Below, one piece after another: positions 48,214 through 59,596 of a DNA stretch of 64,000 nucleotides. How positions within the stretch are numbered: the stretch's first letter is position 1; the number at the start of each line of letters is the position of its first letter. The notes beneath the pieces were generated by a model. The model had not been told where the DNA came from, did not search any database, and was given only the letters and a program-made list of their open reading frames with translations. The stretch covers positions 6,644,932 through 6,708,931 of the forward strand of contig OX359284.1 in the NCBI GenBank assembly GCA_947179155.2, given 5' to 3'. The position numbers and the translations under genes are program-made. The DNA is from Hedera helix (taxonomy: Eukaryota; Streptophyta; Magnoliopsida; Apiales; Araliaceae).

Positions 48214-49381
48214 ATGACTTCAAAGCGAAGAAGGGGTTCTACTGCGCGCTCTTCACAACCGGCGTATGATGAAACTAGATTTATGAGTGAAGAAGCGGCG
48301 ACGAGATATCAAACGGTGCTCCTGGGGAAGTCATTTGTTCTCGAGAGGGGTTTAAAACCGGACGCTGAGTGGGATGGTGAGATGGCAGTCCAGATAGCTG
48401 AGCGCCATTGGTTGAATTTCACAGAGCAACCGGGGCAAACCGTTATATCAGTGGTGAAGGAGTTCTATGCCAATGCCATTCATGCCACTAATTTTGTTGT
48501 TCAGGTCCGCGGTCGGCGTCTCTTTTTCCAGATACACTATCAATGCCTATTTTCATGTGCCAAATCATGCAGACACACCTAATGAATATTTGAGTCATGG
48601 GATTGAGAAGTACGATTTGGATTCGATGGTGCGCCGAATATGCCAACCCGGGACGAAGTGGACGTAGAAGAGTGGTACCAACAAACATTCCACCTTCCCT
48701 CATATAGCTCTAAGTAAGTACGGGAAGGCGTGGTTTAGTTTTCTCTGCTCCAACTTAATGCCCTCTTCACATCAAACCGAAGTAACTATGGACCGGGCCG
48801 TCTTGTTATATGCTTTAGTACTCGACACGAACATAGATGTGGGATTGGTGATTCAGGAGTTTATCCAAAAGTTTCTTAGCGGGAAAACTACGGGCAGTTT
48901 ACCATTCCCATCATTGATTACAGGGTTATGTCGGCTTGCTGGGGTCCAGTGGGGCGCTGATGAAGCACTACAGCCGCCAATGGCGGCAATTGATCATGGC
49001 AATATTGAGCGCTATCGGGTTTGGGATGGTGCAATATCCTAACCGAGAGGCCTGAGATTTCATGGTGTCCATGACGCTCCCATCGAAGAACCACTACCAC
49101 AGGCACAAGCACCGTCTTTGGATTCCATACAGCGTACAGTTGACAGAATTGAGCGCAAGGTGGACCGACAGACCCGTCGCCAGAACAGACGCATGGATGC
49201 CATAGCACGCCGTGTGGATGCTATGTTCCAGTTCAACTTGTTATTTGCTAATACGCTATCCCAAATCCATTCTGGTGGTGGTTCAAGCTCCAGCTTCGGC
49301 CCAGTCCAATTTCCTGAACCTCCAGAATTCCCAGACTATCCAGCTGATTCTCTTGATGAGGAGAATGAGGATGACACTTGA
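48214..49381 (+). pseudogene. Extra 3' frame of the Athila element: putative plant transposon protein domain plus coiled coil
   Basis: It begins MTSKRRRGSTARSSQ at 48214, followed by VISVVKEFYANAIHATNFVV and VRGRR. A frameshift near 48510 leads to SFSRYTINAYFHVPNHADTP. Stops at about 48665 and 49040 interrupt the rest: MPSSHQTEVTMDRAVLLYAL, FPSLITGLCRLAGVQWGADE, then a heptad-rich tail (SIQRTVDRIERKVDRQTRR) ending EENEDDT. This matches the 'putative plant transposon protein' domain (Transposase_32 type) found downstream of pol in Athila relatives. It shows no membrane segment, so I do not call it env. Its role is unknown. Confidence 0.65.
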
Positions 49382-50527
49382 GCACAATACTAAGGGAGTC
49401 TTCTGTTTTATTTTTTTAATTTTATTTTGATTTTTGATTTATATTTGCATGAGGACATTGCTTCTTTTAAGTTTAGGGACATTATCATTGTTTTATGCAT
49501 ATGTTCCATTGCATTATGTTATTGCATCTTGTATAAAGTGTGTTGCATTTTAGGGTAATAACTTGAGCAATGGATTGATAGAGGTAATTTAATTTATTAG
49601 CCAATGATGAACACTTCGATTGTTCACAGATAGATTTCATGAGATGGATATAGACTGCGAATTTGTGAATGGTCTAATATTGGTTTTGTGATACTTGAGA
49701 CCCTTGTCAAATTGTTTGCACATATTCGAGGCGTTAAACTCGTTAAATGTAGAATAGATCGTGAAAGGGGGTGCTGACAAAGGATATATAATTGCTATTT
49801 TATTCATAATCATGTTACGAGTGCAAGAAAAATATATTGGGTTATAACCTGCTTCAATGCTCATCGGTTTAAAGAAAGAAAGAAAAAATATATAGAGTGG
49901 ATACGAAAAAAAAATTAAAAAAATGCGATGGTTAAAAGCAGCTTGGCTAGTTTATTTCTGTGGCCTTTGTTACTTGAATGAGTAAGCCCTTAGGAGTGTT
50001 TTTACACTTGGTTCCCTAAAACCAACTGGTTTGGGAGTCATTGGTGGAAAGTTTGCTATATGGGTAACTTTGAAAAGCCTAAGAGAATTAAACATTGCAC
50101 ATGCCAAGACGGAGAAGTGAGATGGAACGTTAAAACGCACTCGCAGTATTGTGCTGAAAGTAAAAAGATGTGATAATTGAGTTTAATGTGCATGTATTGA
50201 GTATACAGTTATTGTATATTGATTGCTGAGTATCCTTATTCATTTGTCTAATTGAGAAGATATGTTTAATGCGGGCGAATTCACACATACACGGACGGGG
50301 TGAAAAGTGAGTGAAATGGGTAAAAAGACAATTCATAGATAAGTATGAAGTTGATGTTTTGTGGAATCATTTGTAACAATTTTTGAGGCTACTTGTTGGA
50401 TTACTAATTGGTTTGTTGCTCGAATGGTAGTAAGTTGCATCGTGTCAGTTTTGTTTAGTTTGTGTCGGGCTTAGTAAATATGTGTTTAGTTTGTGCATGA
50501 TAGTTTGTTTGGGGACAAACAATAGTT
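49382..50527 (+). other. 3' non-coding region of the Athila element
   Basis: AT-rich sequence with several TTTGTGT/TTAGTTTGTG repeats near 50450-50520. No gene recognised. Confidence 0.4.
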
Positions 50528-50543
50528 CAAGTTTGGGCGTATT
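50528..50543 (+). other. Polypurine tract region of the Athila element
   Basis: AAGTTTGGGCGTATT directly precedes the 3' LTR. GGGGACAAACAATAG upstream is also typical of Athila. One C interrupts the G run, where related elements have G5. Confidence 0.65.
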
Positions 50544-51879
50544 TGATGAGTGGGTTAAATACCTACGAATTTAGTACTTAAAAACACGAATTGGTGTTTG
50601 TTTTTATGTGTTACAGGTTACTTTTGATATATTCATGTCATTTTGCAGGAAATATCACTTTGGAGGAGAAACTGGACATTCAGAGCGAAAGCGTATGAAA
50701 AAAAGCTAAAACTGGAATTCTGGAACAGTAGCGCGGCCGCCCCACCCATGTAGAGCTTTACTTAAACTTCTGTGATCATCGCGCGGCCGCCCCGTCTGGC
50801 GAGAAGGTTTTGTTGCGTGAATTCTGGACTGGGCTGATAGGGAAAGCTGATACAAATCCGTGGGAAGTTAGGAAAAGCTGATGAGGAGTATAAATAGTAG
50901 TTATATAACCCTAAGATAAGGAGATTCTCTTGGAGCGACTTGGGTCATCAAAGAGTGCAATTGAAGGCTAGAGCTTGGAAGAATACAACAAGAGGAGATC
51001 AAAGTAACAGATCAGGAGGAGATCAAAGCGTTCATTCTTATTTCTTCTCTATTAATTTTGTATTTTGATACTCTTCGATGTTGAATACTTTTAGAACTAT
51101 GGTTTTTAATTATTTTATGATGAACTAAATTCTCGTTTAAGATTACAACAGAACCCAATGCATAGTTTGAATTAAGTTTGCTTTTGGTTGTTTGATGATA
51201 AATATATTTGGATTGTCTATCATATTTGTGCTTAATGTTAATTACTTGGCCAGTAGTTAGAGGGGTAATTTATATGAACTTGATGAACGGAGAATAGATT
51301 TAGACCTTGGTATGATAGCATATGATTGTAATTTCTACGTCGATGGGAATTATGATTTGTGAATAGGATAGAGATATGCCTATTTGCCATATGTAAGTTG
51401 AAGAGAATCTGTATGTAAATCTTCTTTAATATAAATCACATAGAGATATAGTGTTTTAATTAATTTAGATGCTCTACGCATTTCTATTCCATAATTGGTA
51501 GAATTGAGTGGAATTGTTTATGTGTGATCGAGAGATGAATGTGAATATTATAAAGAATTCTTAATTAACAATCCAGTATATTTAATATGAAATAACGAGA
51601 GTGAATGATATTTAGATGAAGCATTGGGGGAAGTTGTAGTCTTAATTCTTTAAACATATTATTTGATCTTTGATACTTAGTTTTAGTTAATGTGAAGTTA
51701 TTTTTAATAAATCAGAAGCAATCTCAAAGTGTTAGTTTAGTCAAGATTAGTTTAATTGTAAAATATAATTATTGATAGATATCAAATATAATCTCTGTGG
51801 GACAATACTCTTCTTGTCATTTACTACAGTTTGACCACATATACGTGCGTGTTAAACCTAGGGTTAAAAATAGGCAACA
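50544..51879 (+). repeat. 3' LTR of the Athila element
   Basis: 1336 bp, TG...CA, pairs with 40301-41703. Confidence 0.95.
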
Positions 51880-51884
51880 AATAT

Positions 51885-53364
51885 AGAGAGACTTGGAAGC
51901 TATTTGATTAAATTCAAAGCTTTGAAAGTACTTTGAGATTAGTTGAAAAATAAAAAGAAAAAAATACGATTTAGAGATGGTAACTTAGAGCAACAATCGA
52001 TTACAACTAATCTCTTCATCTTCTTTTGTTTGTCTAATTTACAATGAACCATGACTGCAATTCAATTGAAAAAGTAAGAGCAAACTCAAAACAACTCAAG
52101 AAAATTATTAATGAGAAGACAATGACACCAAGACTGCAGCTCCAGAAGCTAGCTCAGAGCAGCGCTGAATTTATTTTAGTGCCTCACATTTACATCGAAA
52201 ATGGATATCTTCTTGTTAATAAGTCAGAGCAGCACTGCATTTATTATATTTTTATTTTTAAGAACAAACATTTTGAAGGGAATGTGAATTTCAACCTAAC
52301 ACCAAAAATTTCACAACTAGATAATAGATTTCTAATTAAAAATACTAGCATTTCAGGCTTAATAGATAATAGATTTCTAATTAAAAACTCTATCATCTAC
52401 CATTTACATACCATCAGCACCATTTACATACCATACCACCTCTTGATTCTAAATTCAAACATTAACTGTGCATTTATGCTCAACATCCAGAATTATATCA
52501 AGCATTGCCCATAAGAAATATTGCAAGGACATTACCACCAGTACAGATGATTAAATAGTTGATGTCATAACAAAAATTACAAACATGCCCAAAAAGATAA
52601 ATGATTAAATCACTTTAAAACACCATATTAAAGATAATCAGCCACTTATACGAACAAGATAAACAATTCGGATCGAGGTTTCATAAAGGCTAAACCAACC
52701 TATTATACTCCATCAGTAACATAATTCAACATAGAAAAAGAAAGCATACAAGCAAATTTGTATGCTAAAATCAGTACAAATTTTCCATACATATAACTAA
52801 TAGAAATCTCGATCAGTTAAGTACCCTATATATGGCACCCATCTTTGAAGTATACAAACAACAAACATGAAATTCAGAACTTCACTAATTAAGATTGTTT
52901 CAACAAATAATAGAAGTATAGTGAGATTATTTCAAAGCTTTGAAAGGATTTTGAAATTTCCTGTGAATTAGAAAGTTTAGAACTACGATAATGATAACTT
53001 GGAACCATAAAATTGTGACGAAATTGATTTGTGAATTGATTATATACCGATCTCTGCCATGGATTGATCTCGCTTCTCCTCTCGCCACTCTCTTCCTCTA
53101 AGGACAAAATCGATCGACTGAATAACCAATAAAACCCTATTATATCTTACAGGGGTATTATTGTCAATTAACCAAAATTAGAGGATGGAATAACTTTTTC
53201 AAGACCCTCCATCCAGGAATGAATTTTTTTATTTTAAGCTTGCTAACATTCCAGTAGGAATATAGCATTCCGTACGGAATATACAACCAAACAACCCATT
53301 CATCATTCCGATGGAATAACCCATTCCATTCTCCCTCTTATTCCATCAATCCAAATATAGCATC
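51885..53364. other. Flank right of the Athila element, probably decayed Harbinger-like sequence
   Basis: It resumes the AT-rich sequence seen left of 40296. A 23-bp phrase (AATAGATTTCTAATTAAAAA) is repeated at 52321 and 52368. At 53240-53360, words like GGAATGGGTTATTCC (reverse strand) occur as alternating inverted ATTCC/GGAAT motifs, which looks like a MITE or transposon end. A small minus-strand frame at 53107-52889 could be a 5' exon of the Myb/SANT remnant, but nothing in it is diagnostic. Confidence 0.35.
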
Positions 53365-53964
53365 AGTCTTTCATGGCTAACTTTAGAACAAAAATTTGTT
53401 ATATTGAAAAATAAATTTGTAAAATACATTATTTTGTCAAGTACTCGTGGCCTTTATATGAAAAAAGACTTCTACTTGTTTGTTTGACTATTTTTTTTAT
53501 ATGTAGATATGTATAACACACGCTTATTTATAATTTTTTTGAATGGCCCTTTTTAATGTTAAACTTTAATGACTTATAATTTTAAAAATCTAAAAACCTT
53601 ATGTTTATTTCACCCATAAAAACTTTAATATTTAAAGAAATAGCTGGGCGTAGAATTCTTATCTTCTAGAAGAGTCTTATTATGCATTATAAAAGTTTTT
53701 GCCAAATTACACTTGCGAGAGATGTCATCAATACATGAGATTGAAAAAAAATTATAAAGGCAGTTCATCATGTTATATCTGTTTAAAAGAGTTATTACTT
53801 ATGATTATCCACGTAACTCGGTAGTTGACAAAAAAAAAATGAATACATAGTCGCAAGATGTATCATTTTTTTATAAAATTCTTAATCTCTTATAGACTAA
53901 TGTTATTACATTTGTAATTGGTCATGTAATAACATAGTATTCCTTCGTTTCGAATTATAAGATC
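53365..53964. other. Intergenic, no feature seen
   Basis: AT-rich, no coding sequence and no clear repeat. Confidence 0.35.
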
Positions 53965-55019
53965 TGTAATATCTTGGATATTTATAAGGCTAATAAAGTT
54001 GATATTATAATGTGATGAATCTTGAGATAAGTAAGTTGATGGGTGGCCATTAAAGAAAGATTAAGGCTCAGAATGTAATCAAATACGATTAAAGGTTAAG
54101 ATGTAGAACCTTGATATGGAAAAGAGAAATGATTAAGTAGTTTAATCTAATCTATGTTTCAGGAAAAACCTATAAGATTTAATATGTGTAAGAATGTAAG
54201 GAGAATTTTTGGTACAACAGGATAGAAACGTTAGAGAGTACGAAATGAGAAAATGAAGAAGTCATGAGAAATGTCAATAGATGAGGTCGTATGAGTAGAA
54301 GGAAGAATTTAATGATACAAGTCTTGGGGAATTACGATTATTCGTATTTTTGTTAGACCTTTTTCATTGATGAAAAGGTGCAAATGAAATAACGGTAAGT
54401 TAAAGGTTATGGGAGAATTAGTCTCGCTTAGAGTAATGAGAAAGCGGAGATTTCTTATGATTGTAAAGAAATACTATAATGTTTAAAGATGTTTTACTTG
54501 AGTATAAATAGGTACGTTATAAGCCGAGGCAAGTCAAATGAGATTTGAGCTAAGAATTTTTTTCCGTCCATGAATAGAATATGAAAGATTAAATGAAAGA
54601 GAATATAATGTAATAACTATGTTAAGGTAATTCGATAAAGTTATTGGATGAAAAGTGTATGTAATGAATTTATTAATAAAATGAATTTCTATTGAAAAGT
54701 ATTGTTGGGGTAAATTGAATGTGTGTGCGTGTATGTGTGTATATATATATTGGTGTTATGAGAAATGAATAGATTAATAATCCAAGAAGCTAATTAATTT
54801 AAATTAGTTGAGCAAAGTATGGAACAAAGAAGAAAAACCAACAGAATGATGTTAATCAAATTGGTTTGAAGACAAGTCAATTAAATCTTAAGTTATTAAT
54901 AAACCAAGTTAATGATCAAACCTTGTATAACAATGTAAAAGGCTCAAATAAATTCATGAAATTAAGCCACATGAAAAATATAAGTAAGTAATTAAGTGAC
55001 TAGTGGACTACCCAATTGC

Positions 55020-58000
55020 TGTGACACCCCAGGATTTTACAGAAATTCCAAACGAGGATTTTGATGAATTAAATAGAGGTTATGAAATAAAACGTGGTTT
55101 AAATGATAGAATGTATTAAGGAATGATTAAATATGATGTATTGTGTGAGCAATGTGATAGAAATGACCAATGGGATTAAGTTGATGATTAAGAGAGAAAC
55201 TCTTGATATAAGAGAGGGTCTATAGATCGTATATAGATCAATTATTTATGTAAAGTGTATCAATAACGTAGTAGATCGTGAAATTATAATGTAAATGAAC
55301 TGTGAGGAAATAATGGAAATAAGCAAAGAATTTGCGAAATAAGTTTTAGTTATGAAGATTAATAATGAACTAAATGAATAGGCCTGGAGAGGCGATGGTA
55401 TGAAAATGTCAAATTAAGGTAGATATGTATGTGCAGTGAAAAAGGAACAGTTCGACCTAATTGGTCCATTCAGGATTAAAGAAATGATGCGGTTAATGAT
55501 GTGTTAGTAGATAATAGATTAATTATGTGTAAATGTATATGTAATTGAATATAGAAAGAAGAGAATAATGGAAATGAAGATTTTATGATTAAATTGATTT
55601 TTGGTTAAAATGAGGTGTGTAGTTTTACAATGTGTTGAAATGGAAGGTATTACCCCGAATATGAGTTGAATGGACGTAAATTGTCTGTATGTTGAGAATT
55701 AGCACATGTGTGTGTAGTAAATAAGGCAATAGATGTTAAAGTCGAAATGATGACACTTTGAGCTTTAAAGGATCATAATGAAGAATTTCGATAATCTGGT
55801 TGAGGTTCGCTCCTCGAGGAAGTGATTTATGGACAAATGAACAAGTTGACGATATTGCGATATTGGAAATTGGAATTTGGTTATGTGGAATCGAAAGGTT
55901 CATAGAAATTGGAATTTAAGGAATAATATGGAATTTTGGAAAGTATTATTGTAATTAATAAGTTATTAATGGAATTTAATTTTTGAAAAGTGACAAGTGA
56001 TATGAGACAAGCAAATTTTGAAGTATTTGATGATGCACTAAATGTCAAGCATGATGAAACAAGTTTGGATCAAAAAGGAATTCATTTGGATAAAAAAATA
56101 AGTAATTTAGAAATTTTAAGGAAATTAAATCTCTAGATTTTTAGAGAAATGACCAAAGTGCCCTTAGCAAGTTAAGTATTGGTTCATGTGTCCCAAAGAT
56201 GTATATGGACTAATATGTCCTTAGCTAGCAATATGAAATGACATTATTACCCCTAACCATGCAAGTTAAGTTAACCAAAGATCGGTTAAGTGTTGGCAAT
56301 TATACACATGTAATATATGTATATATCTATATAGCAAGCGTAAGTTGGCCAATTTATTTTAATACCAGCCGAGTGAGAGCCCTAAGAGAGAGAGAGAGAG
56401 AAATGAGAAAAAGCTATGGAGGCTATGATGAAGAGCATGAAATCAAGAAGCTAGGAAGCTTAAATGATCAAGGAGCAAGAAGAAAAGATGGAGCATTCAT
56501 CATAAGGAAGCTTTTGATGTGAATAAGTTAGCCAAACAAAAAAGGAATAAGCATGATCTAGTTTTAAATTTTGAAGTTTATGTTATTAAGTTTAAGAATA
56601 TGTATCACCATGCATGTATCTTTGAAATACATGGATTGATTATGGAGTTTATGTGAGTTAATGTGTTTATGTGATGATTTGATGAAAACTTAGGCTTGAA
56701 AGTTAGTTGAGCAAAGTTGATGGATTATTCTTGTATATTTTTGAAGCTTGAAGTCATGATTTATGGAAGAATCATGTGTTAATAGTTGATGGGAGTGATA
56801 AAGTTTAGTTAGAAAGGATGATCATATGAGAAGCATGAGAAATTTTATGGTAAATAACTTTAAAGAATCATAAATGGAAGATAATCATGTTTTGCTAAGG
56901 AAAGTGTGATATTAAGTCATGATTCATGAAGGATTATATGTTACATGTGGCTAGATGCGATAAAACCTAGCTAAGAAGGTTGAGCATGTAAGATGTATGC
57001 ATAAATTTCATGTTGGATAGCTTAAAAGGATCATGAAAGGATGAAATTATGTTTTGTTTAAGGAAATTTGAATATTAGGCTATACTTTTTGTGTAGATAA
57101 CGTAATAATCTGTAAAGTGCGTTAGAATATGTAGTTGGAAGTTATATGGACTTATAAAGTCGTTATATGTGTATGTGATAGCCTATGTGGTTCTTGGAGA
57201 TTTAAATGTCAACTTGAGTTTAAGTTTGAAATTTGAAAGTTTTGAAAAATTAAGGAAATCCGATTTCAAGGTAATTTTTGGCAATTTTGAGAAATTAAAG
57301 ATGAAATGGAGTCAAATGACTCGTGTTTAAGTTAATACACGTGTCTAGGTTATTTTGGAAGTTAACGGAGTGAAAATTGAGTGAATTGGCGATTCGAACG
57401 ATCGAAATCGATCGTTTCGAATTGAAACGAATTTTTACGGACAAAAGTCGCCTCGTGTGAAGTTTTTCGGTTTTGAAAGTTTGGACATGTCAGATATAGG
57501 TTATGTGAGTTATGTCAAGTGTTGAAATGGAAATTGGAAGCAAATGGCCAAAAATAACTAAGTTGGAGTTTGAGTTTTGAAATTCTGAAAAATATGCTAA
57601 GTATAAAAGTTAGTTGAACAGCCCTCATACGGGCTAGTTTTGCACTAATTTCGAGAAGCCAAATGAGGGATGTAAATTTTTTGTATAATACTATGTTATA
57701 AGGTCTACATGTGTACCAAATTTGGTCTTCATTGGATGTGTGTTTAAGAAGTTAAAAATCTGTAAAGCAAGGACAAAAATCAAAGTTGCTGAACTAGAGC
57801 ACTGCGCCGGGGCGCAGTGTTACTGTTCATCGGTCGAGAGGTTTTCGCGGCCAGTGAGATGTGGAAAAAGAAACTTGGCGCCGGGGCGCGATGTACTGTA
57901 GCAGTAAAGTAATTTTAATGTCCAAAAAGCTATGTTTTGATACAGAATGATAGAGATGGGTTATGTAAACCCTAAATAAATAAGAATAAGCTATATAAAG

Positions 58001-59233
58001 TATGTCAATGTATAATGATATAAGAAATGACATAACATAGCATGCCTAAAGCTAAGCCAAATCGAGTTACGGGTTATGAAAAAATGTCGTGAATGAGTTG
58101 AAATGTATTATGAACCTACGTAAGGTTTAATACATCAAATGGGTAATGATTAGAGACGAATGGTCGTATAATTATGAGTTAAGTTTGATAATTCATATTA
58201 AGTTTATGATCATATAATGATGTTTATAGATTGTATATTTACAGATGTTGCACGATGTAACAAACCAAGGCAAGGAATGATGGAATGGCCAAGCAATGCA
58301 ATAAAGGTTAAGTGTAATGAATACTAATCAGGCAAGTTTTTCAAACTTAAGTGAATTAGATATTCTATGTGAGCTATGTGATAGCATGTGAGTTGAATGT
58401 ATCTTATGTGCAAGTATGTGGTTTAATTGCTAAATGAATTACGTGACATTAAGTATAATATGTTAAGGTAAAGGATACATGACGCATATTATGAATTTGA
58501 GCATGAAAGGTGTTAGCTGATTAACTTGCTGAGTTTTATGCTCATTCTTGCTATAAACTAACGTTTCAGGTAAAGTACATGAAGGCCAGAGGTTCCGGTA
58601 CAACTAAGGTAAAGGAACGTGATTGCCTAAATGAGCATAGAGGACATTTGATATATGTAAATTTGTATAGAAGCAATTATGTACTAGTTTGATTTTAAAG
58701 GTTAAATCTAAAAGATAGAAACAAATGTATATGATTTGTATGATCATAGAGCAAAAAGTGTATGTATGTAGTATCCAGGAAAAGTTATACATGTGATAAA
58801 CTTGTATGTATGTTACATAGTTATATAAACAGAATATGTATGATATAGATGAATGTATGTAAACAGGTACAAGCAAACAGGAACAGGTATATATGTAAAC
58901 ATGGCGATGTGTAGATAGTTTATGGCAAAATTTATTCACAGATTATGATTATGAAATGAAATAGACTCGGTCGTAACTATTAATGTTTGACCTAGGTTTA
59001 ATGAAGGGTAAGTGAACGTTATGATCCTGAGACAGGTAAGGAAAATAAGATAAAGTTTTGTTTTAAAATATATATATATGGACCACATTTGTGGTCAACA
59101 ATTTGGACTTAAAGGATTTAAAGGTTAAGTTTTGACGCACGAGATTCCGGTTAATATGGATTTAAAGTTAATGGTTATGTTATCCTGAGATAATTGGATA
59201 TAATTAAGGAAGGTGGGATCTCGGGGCGTCACA
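55020..59233 (+). mobile_element. Solo LTR of 4.2 kb
   Basis: The ends are TGTGACACCCCAGGATTT and GATCTCGGGGCGTCACA, an 11-bp near-perfect inverted terminus with TG...CA. ATTGC at 55015-55019 and again at 59234-59238 is an exact 5-bp target duplication. No second copy of these ends and no gag or pol are present, so a solo LTR is the simplest reading. Internal landmarks are a (GA)n leader at 56386-56401, a GC hairpin at 57800-57819, and TTGCTGAGTTTTATGCTCAT at 58528-58547, a phrase typical of Tekay/Del LTRs. The length is at the upper end for plant LTRs. Confidence 0.75.
57800..57819. repeat. GC-rich hairpin in the solo LTR
   Basis: CACTGCGCC, GG, GGCGCAGTG forms a perfect 9-bp stem in otherwise AT-rich DNA. 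A related GGCGCCGGGGCGCGATG follows at about 57878-57894. Confidence 0.85.
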
Positions 59234-59522
59234 ATTGCTCTGTTCAATGACAGTCCAAGTGTGGAGAGCAAACAAGCCCAATGTTTAATTATACTAGCAA
59301 GACTTGTAGAGATTTATATTGGCCCAATGAATTATAAAGAGCCCAATGGAAATGAATTGCTAAGCCCAAAGTATCGGGTAAGTGTGAAGCCAAATCGTAG
59401 AGAATTGAGTTGGCCTAAATTTAAGTCCAACATTAGATAATGGAGGCCCAAAGAAGTTTGGTGACAAGTCCAATGAGAATTTAATTTAGTAGTCCAAAAT
59501 AATGGGACATGAGTTGGGAGAA

Positions 59523-59524
<2 letters not shown>

Positions 59525-59592
<68 letters not shown>
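59525..59592. repeat. Compound (TA)n(GT)n microsatellite
   Basis: About 19 TA units, CTC, then about 13 TG units. Confidence 0.9.

Positions 59593-59596
<4 letters not shown>

Larger units (their letters stand above)
40301..51879 (+). mobile_element. Athila-type Ty3/gypsy LTR retrotransposon
   Basis: LTRs 40301-41703 and 50544-51879 (TGATGAGTGG...AGGCAACA) are flanked by an exact AATAT duplication (40296-40300 and 51880-51884). The primer site matches tRNA-Asp, the usual Athila primer. The order is gag, protease, reverse transcriptase, RNase H, integrase, then a long 3' region with an extra frame and a polypurine tract. The gag and protease motifs are of Athila type. LTR substitutions are only about 2% by eye, apart from indels, yet the coding part has ten or more stops and frameshifts. 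Confidence 0.95.

Noticed and set aside
48214..49381. Athila 3' frame as an envelope gene
   Set aside because: No signal peptide, membrane span or cleavage site is visible. The sequence fits the putative plant transposon protein domain better.
52044..52514. 156-residue plus-strand frame right of the Athila element
   Set aside because: Composition is Ile/Asn/His-rich AT translation and it includes an internal short DNA repeat. No family motif, so not annotated as a gene.
52889..53107. Small minus-strand frame as first exon of the Myb/SANT gene
   Set aside because: Position is suggestive but there is no diagnostic residue pattern, and the Athila element separates it from the rest.
56238..56522. 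94-residue frame inside the 4.2-kb solo LTR
   Set aside because: It spans a GA microsatellite and lies within LTR sequence. Probably chance.
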